Assembly: GCA_965373045.1 (NCBI GenBank)
Contig: CBDVEQ010000108.1
Span: 1 to 9,750, forward strand
Origin: DAOVDI01 sp965373045
GTDB taxonomy: Bacteria > Acidobacteriota > Aminicenantia > Aminicenantales > Aminicenantaceae
Direction: 5' to 3'
DNA: 9,750 bases
Below are positions 1 through 5,986 of the stretch, piece by piece. Position 1 is the stretch's first letter. Every line of letters begins with the position of its first letter. The position numbers were made by a program, and so were the translations under genes. The notes beneath the pieces were generated by a model. The model was not told the DNA's origin. It did not search any database and was given only the letters and a program-made list of their open reading frames with translations.

Positions 1-724
1 CCACATTGACAATTTTACCGCCCAGACCGATAACCACGCCGACCGTATCTTTTTTGAGTTGGGGAATGACTTTCATGCGTTTTTCTATCTTTTCGATCCT
101 CACGACATTCTCTTTGTTCTCATACGCATCCTGATAAGCGCTGGTCGGGGATGCCACACCCATTTTCCGATTTTGCCTGGAGATCTGATCCCAAATCTCG
201 GACTGAGCGGCCGCGGATTTTTCCTGGGCCTTGGCGCGCAGCTTGTAGGTCCCGATATTATTTTTACTGTAAAATTCCTTGGAACGGTGAGTCCAGCGCC
301 CGTGCTCCACACAATAAACCGGAACGGTTAGATCTTGGGTTCCGGGAGCCAGAAGAAGGTCAGAAGCCAGAATGCGGTCCTGCTTGCATCCGGTCAGGAT
401 CTCCCCGCCCATCAGATAGATCATATGTTTGGAATGATTGGATATCTTGACCCGGGGAACACGTCCGCCTTCCAGTTCCGTGATCTCGAGCCATTTGTGT
501 TTCATGGCGTCTTCCAGGGTGACATACTTGGTTTTGTCCTTGATCCTTGTCAGATACACAGGAACAACAGTCAAACTTCCGTAGCTGACAGGCTTTCCCA
601 CTTCCAGGGATCGGATAAGATCCTGGACTGGACTTTGCCTACCCGCTTTTGCCTGGCCCGAAAAATTTCCGCCGAACACAAGAACAACCGCAAGAACAAT
701 ACAGAATAAAACATTTCTTTTCAT
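1..724 (-). CDS. Secreted ARPP-1 (DUF6569)-type protein, C-terminus cut by window edge
   Basis: I read this gene directly on the minus strand: an open frame of 241 codons from ATG 724-722 to the left edge with no stop. Residues 1-27 form a signal peptide (basic MKRN, hydrophobic core LFCIVLAVVLVFG, likely cleavage after QAKA). The mature part matches my memory of the ARPP-1/DUF6569 family: LTVVPVYL (51-58), an EDAMKHKWLEITE helix, MGGEILTGCKQDRIL (105-119) and VPVYCVEHGRW (134-144). The segment after residue 150 is charged and helical, and the visible part ends in VVIGLGGKIVNV. The start is supported by AAGGAG (738-733) 8 nt before ATG. The biochemical function of the family is not established, so no reaction is assigned. 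Its upstream neighbour on the same strand is a small Cys/His protein 154 bp away. Family assignment is fairly secure; the C-terminal domain content is unknown. Confidence 0.8.
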   Translation of the reverse strand, partial: MKRNVLFCIVLAVVLVFGGNFSGQAKAGRQSPVQDLIRSLEVGKPVSYGSLTVVPVYLTRIKDKTKYVTLEDAMKHKWLEITELEGGRVPRVKISNHSKHMIYLMGGEILTGCKQDRILASDLLLAPGTQDLTVPVYCVEHGRWTHRSKEFYSKNNIGTYKLRAKAQEKSAAAQSEIWDQISRQNRKMGVASPTSAYQDAYENKENVVRIEKIEKRMKVIPQLKKDTVGVVIGLGGKIVNV

Positions 725-734
725 TGTTATTTCT

Positions 735-770
735 CCTTTCTCTGTTTTTTTGCCTTTCTCATTTTTTTTG
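735..770. repeat. 18-bp tandem duplication carrying two Shine-Dalgarno-like segments
   Basis: Positions 735-752 (CCTTTCTCTGTTTTTTTG) and 753-770 (CCTTTCTCATTTTTTTTG) are adjacent copies matching at 16 of 18 positions. On the minus strand each copy reads as GAGAAAGG next to an A-run. The copy nearer the gene overlaps the AAGGAG used by the ATG at 724. The leader of this mRNA is therefore purine-rich with a second, more distant ribosome-binding-like element. Slippage on homopolymer runs is the simplest origin. Confidence 0.6.
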
Positions 771-810
771 TCCTGCTGACTTCAAGATACAAAAAAACAA
801 AGTGGAGGTT

Positions 811-854
811 GTCACCCAAACGTAAAAGGTTTGTAAAATAAATGTAAAAATGGT
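811..854. promoter_or_regulatory. 11-bp phased GTAAAA direct repeats, possible response-regulator site
   Basis: GTAAAA occurs at 822, 833 and 844, exactly 11 bp apart (GTAAAAGGTTT, GTAAAATAAAT, GTAAAAATGGT). A weaker unit, GTCACCCAAAC, precedes them at 811 in the same phase. Direct half-sites repeated every 11 bp, about one helical turn, are the known layout of PhoB/OmpR-family response-regulator binding sites. The array lies 87-130 bp upstream of the secreted ARPP-1-type gene and just downstream of the small Cys/His gene, which suits a regulatory site for the former. No sharp promoter hexamers were found beside it. The layout is seen; the regulator is inference. Confidence 0.4.
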
Positions 855-878
855 GTGTAGTGTTATGAAATAGGAAGT

Positions 879-1067
879 TTAATCTTCCTTCTTCATTCCA
901 TCCTTGATCATCAGGCGAAGCATGTCATCCGGTACGGGAAAGCCCGGATGAGCCTCTTTGGCGTGGGCCTTGCCTTGGGTAAAAATCAGATCCAGAGCTT
1001 TTTCCTCTGAATCCGCATCCACGGTTAGGGATTCCTTACAAAGAGGGCAAGTATAAGAATATTTCAT
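879..1067 (-). CDS. Small Cys2His2 metal-binding protein, DUF1059-like
   Basis: A 62-residue cytosolic protein with no signal peptide or membrane segment. It carries C7-x2-C10 near the start (TCPLC) and H35-x4-H40 (HAKEAH), together a Cys2His2 set that could bind one zinc. The acidic middle (DADSEEKALDLI) and the HAKEAHPGF segment resemble DUF1059 small metal-binding proteins, whose function is unknown. The last 12 residues (LMIKDGMKKED) are charged. No Shine-Dalgarno lies at a usable distance before ATG 1067-1065; AGGGAAAG is about 15 nt or more away. A -10-like hexamer sits so close that the mRNA probably starts at or beside the AUG. It is transcribed away from the methyltransferase gene and towards the ARPP-1-type gene. 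I am sure it is a gene and moderately sure of the family. Confidence 0.7.
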   Translation of the reverse strand: MKYSYTCPLCKESLTVDADSEEKALDLIFTQGKAHAKEAHPGFPVPDDMLRLMIKDGMKKED

Positions 1068-1074
1068 AATGATA

Positions 1075-1103
1075 ATATTATCTTTCCCTGAAGCTTAAGT
1101 CAA
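1075..1103 (-). promoter_or_regulatory. Sigma70-like promoter for the small Cys/His gene, leaderless
   Basis: On the minus strand TTGACT (1103-1098), a 17-bp spacer and TAATAT (1080-1075) form a plausible promoter. Transcription would begin near 1068, immediately before the ATG at 1067, so the mRNA would have essentially no leader. The perfect 12-bp palindrome GATAATATTATC (1071-1082) overlaps the -10 and could be an operator or just AT-rich chance. Confidence 0.45.
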
Positions 1104-1131
1104 ATAGATTAGGACCAGGTCTCTCCTTCCC

Positions 1132-1160
1132 TTGAGATCCTATGCTCATGGTGATATAAA
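1132..1160 (+). promoter_or_regulatory. Sigma70-like promoter with extended -10 for the methyltransferase gene
   Basis: TTGAGA (1132-1137), a 17-bp spacer and TATAAA (1155-1160), with TG at 1152-1153 forming an extended -10. The expected start of transcription near 1167 gives a leader of only about 11-14 nt. That still contains the ribosome-binding GAGG at 1171-1174. It is arranged back to back with the promoter of the small Cys/His gene, about 28 bp apart. Confidence 0.55.
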
Positions 1161-1177
1161 CGGAATAAACGAGGCAA

Positions 1178-2296
1178 ATGATGACATCTAAAGAACGACT
1201 GATGCTGGCCCTTAACAGGGAAAAACCGGACAGGCTTCCGGTCACTGTGCATCAGTGGCAGCGCTATCACCTTGACAAATATATGGGCGGAAAAAGCGAT
1301 CTTGAAGCATATCAGGCAGTCGGGATGGACGCCCAAATCCAGTACCAGGAAGAAGCAGCCCCGCTCTGGCTGGTGGATTCAAATTTCACAAAAACAGTCA
1401 CCGCTCAATGGCAGGATGAAGTTAAGGTAATCAGCAACAGTCCGGACAGCCGGATCGACCGTCATACCATTCACACTCCTGAGGGAAATCTATCGTATAA
1501 AACAGCCGGCGACCAAAAGACTTCCTGGATTACCGAATTCCTGATTAAACATGATACAGACATCCAACTGATCAAAAAATACATGCCTGTCCCCAGACTT
1601 GACTTGAAACCGGTCTCTAATAAATACGATGAGGTTGGAGACAAAGGCATTCTACGCGGCTTTGTCTGGGGGGACCAGGCCGGATGCTGGCAGCACGCTG
1701 CCTGCCTCATGAATATTACAGATCTGATCCTGAAAACTTTCTCCCAGCCCGGCTGGGTGCATGAACTGATGCAGATCCTGCTGGAAAAAAAACTTGTGTT
1801 CATCGAAAACTTAAAAGGCGCAAAATTCGATCTGATCGAAACCGGAGGAGGAGCCGGTTCCTCAACCCTGATCTCCCCGGACATCTACAAGGAGTTCTGC
1901 CTCCCCTACGACAAAAAAATGCATGACGCCCTGCATGAGCTTGGCTTCAAAATCACCTACCATACCTGCGGAGGAACTTTAGGGATCGAGGAACATATCA
2001 TCCAGAACGGTGCTGATGCATCAGAGACTCTGGCACCCAAAAGCATAGGCGGGAATCAGGAACCATGGGAATTCAAGCAGAAGGTCGGGCACCGCCTTGC
2101 CCTGATCGGCGGAATGGATCAGTTTAATGTCCTGACTGATGGGACACATAAAAAGATTCGCGAGCAGGTCAGAATCCTTTTTGAAAAAGTAGGCAAAGAT
2201 GGCGGATACATTCTTTCCTGCACAGATCACTTTTTTGAGACGCCGCCGGAAAACCTTAAGGTCTTTGCAGCCGCTGCCCGCGGCTGCATTTATTGA
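1178..2296 (+). CDS. Uroporphyrinogen decarboxylase-family zinc methyltransferase-like protein
   Basis: A 372-residue protein of the UROD/MtaA/CmuA TIM-barrel family. The N-terminus (SKERLMLALNREKPDRLPV) is the usual opening of corrinoid-methyltransferase-type members. The early Arg-rich uroporphyrin-binding motif of HemE is not seen. A zinc set typical of methylcobamide:thiol methyltransferases is present: H262-x-C264 in YHTCGG, and C348 in GGYILSC about 84 residues later. DLIETGGGAGSSTLISPDIY (218-237) is the family's substrate-side strand and loop. Transfer of a methyl group between a corrinoid and a thiol or other acceptor is inferred from family; the substrate is unknown. No corrinoid-binding protein or partner methyltransferase is visible in the window. 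Two ATG codons are adjacent (1178, 1181). GAGG at 1171-1174 is 3 nt from the first and 6 nt from the second, so 1181 may be the true start. Confidence 0.85.
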   Translation: MMTSKERLMLALNREKPDRLPVTVHQWQRYHLDKYMGGKSDLEAYQAVGMDAQIQYQEEAAPLWLVDSNFTKTVTAQWQDEVKVISNSPDSRIDRHTIHTPEGNLSYKTAGDQKTSWITEFLIKHDTDIQLIKKYMPVPRLDLKPVSNKYDEVGDKGILRGFVWGDQAGCWQHAACLMNITDLILKTFSQPGWVHELMQILLEKKLVFIENLKGAKFDLIETGGGAGSSTLISPDIYKEFCLPYDKKMHDALHELGFKITYHTCGGTLGIEEHIIQNGADASETLAPKSIGGNQEPWEFKQKVGHRLALIGGMDQFNVLTDGTHKKIREQVRILFEKVGKDGGYILSCTDHFFETPPENLKVFAAAARGCIY

Positions 2297-2314
2297 TTTT
2301 TGTTCATAAACCGG

Positions 2315-2387
2315 CCTGTGATTCAGTCACAGGAACGACGATTGATTTGGGTGTCGTCGAATTTCATGAATATTCCAGGAGCCTGGA
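2315..2387. other. Cluster of three consecutive hairpin-forming palindromes
   Basis: Directly after the methyltransferase stop codon come three separate dyads. CCTGTGA/TCACAGG (2315-2321 with 2327-2333) has a 5-nt loop. CGACGA/TCGTCG (2336-2341 with 2354-2359) has a 12-nt loop. TCCAGG/CCTGGA (2374-2379 with 2382-2387) is separated by AG. None is followed by a run of T, so a simple intrinsic terminator is not clear, although the first could help end the methyltransferase transcript. TTCATGAA and GAATATTC are further overlapping palindromes at 2363-2375. Confidence 0.45.
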
Positions 2388-2393
2388 TGATTC

Positions 2394-2477
2394 ACGGGTC
2401 GATGTGGGAGGCGCGGCGTATGAAGCTGTATTCATATACTGCGATTGCGCCGCAACAAAGCAGATCGACTTGCCCGT
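2394..2477. ncRNA. Candidate structured RNA or palindromic element (four nested helices)
   Basis: An 84-base imperfect palindrome. Outer pairs are ACGGG (2394-2398) with CCCGT (2473-2477), then TCGAT (2399-2403) with ATCGA (2464-2468). Inner pairs are GCGGCG (2413-2418) with CGCCGC (2448-2453), then TATGAA (2419-2424) with TTCATA (2431-2436) around the 6-nt loop GCTGTA. Asymmetric internal loops of 9-11 bases separate the helices, as in folded RNAs. A weak open frame (TTG 2293 to TGA 2514) crosses it but resembles nothing I know. It matches no RNA family I can recall. It could be a structured non-coding RNA, a leader element or a dispersed palindromic repeat. The pairing is seen; function is inference. 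Confidence 0.35.
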
Positions 2478-2482
2478 AGGGG

Positions 2483-2600
2483 AAAAGCGACCGAAAATAA
2501 TTTTTAATCAATGAAACAAGTAAAGCAACAATCATCCTCAAAAAAACCATAATCACTAGTGCTTTAAAAAGAAAAATATTGTAAGCTTTCGGTCGCTTTT
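2483..2600. repeat. 14-bp perfect inverted repeat with a nested 7-bp pair, 90-bp spacer
   Basis: AAAAGCGACCGAAA (2483-2496) is the exact reverse complement of TTTCGGTCGCTTTT (2587-2600). Within the AT-rich 90-bp interior, TAAAGCA (2521-2527) pairs with TGCTTTA (2560-2566), next to the palindrome CACTAGTG (2554-2561). The right arm ends in TTTT, so in the plus-strand RNA it could act as a long-looped terminator for the upstream gene. It could equally be the ends of a very small mobile or palindromic element. No open frame of note lies inside. Confidence 0.6.
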
Positions 2601-2617
2601 ATGAATAATCCAGGTCG

Positions 2618-2646
2618 TTGACTAATAATAATGGGTGGTGTAAACT
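2618..2646 (+). promoter_or_regulatory. Sigma70-like promoter for valS
   Basis: TTGACT (2618-2623), a 17-bp spacer and TAAACT (2641-2646). Transcription would begin near 2653, leaving a leader of about 28 nt before ATG 2681. The hairpin GGTGGT/ACTACC with loop GTAA (2634-2649) overlaps the -10 region. The TTG of the -35 box is also the first possible in-frame start codon of the valS frame, which argues against using it as the start. Confidence 0.5.
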
Positions 2647-2680
2647 ACCAAAATTCAAATACCAGGGTTATTCCCAGACA

Positions 2681-5600
2681 ATGAAACCTATCAGAAATAA
2701 CAAACCGGAAGAATTCACCAAGCACTACGATCACACTTTACACGAAAAGGCTATCTTTAAGCGATGGGTCGAAACCGATGCCTTTTCCGCATCACCTGAT
2801 GAACGGAAAGACCGCTATATCATCATGATGCCCCTTCCCAATGTTACAGGAGCCCTGCACATGGGCCATGCCATGGACAATGTGATGCAGGACCTGCTGA
2901 CACGCTGGCACAGGATGATGGGTGACAATACTCTCTGGATGCCCGGCATCGACCATGCAGGCATCGCCACACAGGCTGTTGTGGAAAAGCGGTTGTTCGA
3001 GTTGGAGGGCAAAACACGGCATGACACCGGCCGCGAGGTCCTGGTCAAAAAGATCTGGGCGTGGAAGGATGAATACCAGCAGCGGATCGTCAAGCAGCTC
3101 CAGAGCATTGGCTGTTCCTGCGAGTGGACAAGGCAGCGTTTCACAATGGACGCTGTCTGTACCAGGGCCGTCCGTGAAGCTTTTTTCCGCCTCTTCCGTA
3201 ACGGGTTGATATTCCGCGGCGACCGCCTGGTGAACTGGGACTGTCAGCTTCAGACCGCGGTTTCCGATGATGAGATAGTATATGAAAAAGTGCAGGGTCA
3301 CTTCTGGCACATCCGGTATCCGGTGATCGACCCCAAACCCGGTGAGCCCGAATATGTGACCGTGGCCACTACCAGGCCTGAGACAATGCTGGGGGATACA
3401 GCGATGGCCTGCCATCCTGATCCGGCCGGGGAACTTGATAGATTAAGCCGCCTTATTCCTGAGCGGATCAAAAATGCACCTAAAAAGGAAAAGCCTCTAC
3501 TGGAGGAGGAGCTACGCCAGATCAAAGAAAGGAAAAAGACCCTCCTGCCCAACCTTATAAAACTGAAGGAAATGGCCGAAGACGGGCGCAAAATCTTACT
3601 CCCTCTGCTCAACAGGGAGATGCCCCTTATTCTGGACGAGTGGGCCAAGCCCCATCTCGGTTCAGGATGCGTCAAGATCACGCCTGCCCATGACCCCAAT
3701 GATTATGATGTCTGGACCCGCCACCGTGAAGATATCGATATAATCAATATCCTGAATCTTGACGGCACTCTCAATGACAATGCCGGACCCTACTCCGGCA
3801 TCGACCGGTTCGACGCGCGCAAAAAAGTTTTGTCCGACCTGGAATCCCAGGGCCTCCTGGAGAAGACCGAAGACCGGGAGATCGAGATCGGGCACTCCGA
3901 TCGATCCAAGTCCCAGATCGAACCTTTTTTATCCAAACAGTGGTTTATCAACATGGGCGACACCAAAGGAGGAATCCTCTGCGGAGCAGGGACAGAGAAA
4001 GAATTCCGCTCTCCCGGATTAGCCCAGGCCGCAATCGATGCCATAGACTCTAACTATAAAACAGCAACAGGCCGAAGACTGACATTTTTTCCTGATCACA
4101 CACGCTACGGCGGAACCTACGTCAGCTGGCTTTCCGAAAAAAGAAACTGGTGCATCAGCCGTCAGCTCTGGTGGGGCCACAGGATCCCTATCTGGCATAA
4201 GGAACTATTCAAAGACAAGCTCAAAGATGTATTGAAGATCCTTCCTTCTGGAGAGGAGGACAATATCCACGCCTGGATAGCTGATTCAGAAGGAAATCTA
4301 TATAAAACCGGCGAGGTCGAAAAACTCAAGGAAAACAGCCGCTACAGCCTTCTTGTTTCACTGAGAAATGAAGAAGCGGAAAAATCATACTCAGAAAAAC
4401 TCTATTTGGCCGGCCTTGCTCAGGATCCCGATGTTCTTGACACCTGGTTCAGCTCGTCTCTCTGGCCTTTCAGCACACTGGGCTGGCCTGATCCGGACAC
4501 TGCACTCGTCGATCTGGGCCAGAAGACGCTCGGGGCATCTGAAGGCAAGGACAACTGCCTGAATTATTATTATCCCGGCTCCTGCCTTGTCACCGGCAGA
4601 GATATCATCACTCTCTGGGTTGCCCGTATGCAGCTCATGGGACTGTATTTCCTTGGAGATGTCCCCTTTACCGACTGTTTTATTCATGCCAACATCCAGG
4701 ACGGAAAAGGGGAGCGGATGAGCAAAAGCAAGGGAAACGGCATCGATCCGGAAGACATCATCGAAAAATACGGGGTCGATGCGATGAGATATGTCCTCTG
4801 CGAGATGCAGACCGGCACCCAGGATATCCGCCTTCCTGTTCAGGCTGTTTCCCCCTACACAGGAGAAATGGTGGACCTGGCTGCAGCCAAACACGGCCAG
4901 ACCATCTTCACTTACATCTGCCCTGGAAGCGGCAAGGAATTTGATGTCCTGGGCACCATGCCAGACCTGCCTATGGCCCGGATCATCAGCGACCGGTTTG
5001 AAGTCGGCCGCGCTTTCTGCACAAAACTGTGGAATGCAGCCCGCTTCGCCATGACCAATCTCGGCACACACGAATTCACCGCTCTTTCCACTGACCATTT
5101 GGAAGCAGAGGACCGGTGGATCCTGTCCCGCCTCTCCCGCATCATACGGAAAGTGACCGACAGGCTTTATGCCTACAACCCTTCTGCTGCAATCGGTGCC
5201 GCCCGGGAATTTTTTTGGTCAGAGTTCTGCGATTGGTACCTGGAACTTATCAAGCCCCGCTTCAAAGACGAGTCTTCTGCTCCAACAGCAAGGACAGTCC
5301 TTTCCCTGGTCCTGGACCAGTTGCTCCGGCTCTTCCACCCATTTGTCCCTTTTATTACAGAAGTCCTTTGGGAACGTCTTTCCATACAATGTCCTGTCAG
5401 AGGACTTATTAAGCCGCAGGCTTCATCAGAACTTCTGATTTCCGCAGCATGGCCGAAACCCACCCCGGATTGGGAGGACAAAGACATCGAAGCCGAATTC
5501 TTCACAGCTATGGCCGTTATTCGTGGCATACGCGAACTCCGCTCCCGCTATAACATTCCCCCGGCCAAAAAATTGGAAGCTCAGATCAAGGCGGCAAAAA

Positions 5601-5959
5601 AGAACACTGATATCCTCAACAGAATGCAAAATCATATTCTGCTTATGGGCGGATTGTCCTCTTTAGAGATCGGCACAGATTTGGAACGGCCCCCCACGGC
5701 CGCAACTCAGATCGTGGCAGAAATGGAAGTCTATATGGACGGCCTCATCGATCCGGCCAAGGAAAAAGAACGCCTTACCCGGCAGCGCGAGAAACTTCTC
5801 AAAGAAGCCGGTAAAGCGGAAGAGCGGCTCGAAAATGAAAATTTTGTCAACCGCGCCCCTGGAGAAGTTGTGGAAGCGGAAAAAAAGAAACTCACAGAGA
5901 TCAAGGCGCAGATCGAACTGATCGACAAGAATCTGGCTTCTCTCGGCTCTTCACAATAA
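2681..5959 (+). CDS. valS: Valyl-tRNA synthetase, long planctomycete-type form
   Basis: Cytosolic class I enzyme that activates valine and attaches it to tRNA-Val; 1092 residues from ATG 2681, longer than the usual 860-950. In order: N-terminal KHYDHTLHEKAIFKRW; the HIGH-type motif HMGH (60-63) in PLPNVTGALHMGHAMDN; the CP1 editing domain (TTRPETMLGDTA, ITPAHDPNDYDVW); ISRQLWWGHRIPIW near residue 490; QDPDVLDTWFSSSLWP near 582; and the KMSKS motif as RMSKS (679-683). The anticodon-binding domain and a C-terminal coiled-coil arm (about 1025-1092, with NFVNRAPGEVVEAEKKKL) follow. Two insertions stand out: a charged helical block in the editing domain (about 246-305), and a stretch after the catalytic core (about 720-770, with PYTGEMVDLAAAKHG and CPGSGKEF). 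The frame stays open 63 bp upstream to TTG 2618, but that TTG lies in a promoter -35 box, so ATG 2681 is preferred. Its Shine-Dalgarno is weak (AGGG, 13 nt away). Confidence 0.95.
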   Translation: MKPIRNNKPEEFTKHYDHTLHEKAIFKRWVETDAFSASPDERKDRYIIMMPLPNVTGALHMGHAMDNVMQDLLTRWHRMMGDNTLWMPGIDHAGIATQAVVEKRLFELEGKTRHDTGREVLVKKIWAWKDEYQQRIVKQLQSIGCSCEWTRQRFTMDAVCTRAVREAFFRLFRNGLIFRGDRLVNWDCQLQTAVSDDEIVYEKVQGHFWHIRYPVIDPKPGEPEYVTVATTRPETMLGDTAMACHPDPAGELDRLSRLIPERIKNAPKKEKPLLEEELRQIKERKKTLLPNLIKLKEMAEDGRKILLPLLNREMPLILDEWAKPHLGSGCVKITPAHDPNDYDVWTRHREDIDIINILNLDGTLNDNAGPYSGIDRFDARKKVLSDLESQGLLEKTEDREIEIGHSDRSKSQIEPFLSKQWFINMGDTKGGILCGAGTEKEFRSPGLAQAAIDAIDSNYKTATGRRLTFFPDHTRYGGTYVSWLSEKRNWCISRQLWWGHRIPIWHKELFKDKLKDVLKILPSGEEDNIHAWIADSEGNLYKTGEVEKLKENSRYSLLVSLRNEEAEKSYSEKLYLAGLAQDPDVLDTWFSSSLWPFSTLGWPDPDTALVDLGQKTLGASEGKDNCLNYYYPGSCLVTGRDIITLWVARMQLMGLYFLGDVPFTDCFIHANIQDGKGERMSKSKGNGIDPEDIIEKYGVDAMRYVLCEMQTGTQDIRLPVQAVSPYTGEMVDLAAAKHGQTIFTYICPGSGKEFDVLGTMPDLPMARIISDRFEVGRAFCTKLWNAARFAMTNLGTHEFTALSTDHLEAEDRWILSRLSRIIRKVTDRLYAYNPSAAIGAAREFFWSEFCDWYLELIKPRFKDESSAPTARTVLSLVLDQLLRLFHPFVPFITEVLWERLSIQCPVRGLIKPQASSELLISAAWPKPTPDWEDKDIEAEFFTAMAVIRGIRELRSRYNIPPAKKLEAQIKAAKKNTDILNRMQNHILLMGGLSSLEIGTDLERPPTAATQIVAEMEVYMDGLIDPAKEKERLTRQREKLLKEAGKAEERLENENFVNRAPGEVVEAEKKKLTEIKAQIELIDKNLASLGSSQ

Positions 5960-5986
5960 TCCAAACTTGAAACATCATTTTGAAAA

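Noticed and set aside
335..709. 124-codon plus-strand open frame at the left end
   Set aside because: Antisense to the ARPP-1-type gene, whose minus-strand frame has a signal peptide, conserved motifs and a Shine-Dalgarno.
2293..2514. 73-codon plus-strand open frame starting at a TTG that overlaps the methyltransferase stop
   Set aside because: No ribosome-binding site, no recognisable family, TTG start, and most of it is palindromic sequence better explained by structure. Not excluded absolutely.
2483..2600. Inverted-repeat pair considered as an integron attC site
   Set aside because: No GTTRRRY/RYYYAAC core sites at the ends, and neighbours are ordinary housekeeping genes.
2633..2650. Resemblance of the GGGTGGT segment before valS to the T-box antiterminator sequence
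   Set aside because: The GGTACC-CGCG core, Stem I features and a following terminator are absent, and the segment overlaps the putative promoter.
2792..3415. 207-codon minus-strand open frame inside valS
   Set aside because: Overlaps the conserved catalytic part of ValS and has no independent support.
4391..5098. 235-codon minus-strand open frame inside valS
   Set aside because: Shadow frame of an unambiguous ValS coding region; the translation resembles no protein family I know.
5960..5986. Terminator between the convergent valS and lipid-kinase genes
   Set aside because: Only 27 bp, with no GC-rich stem and no T-run that fits either direction.
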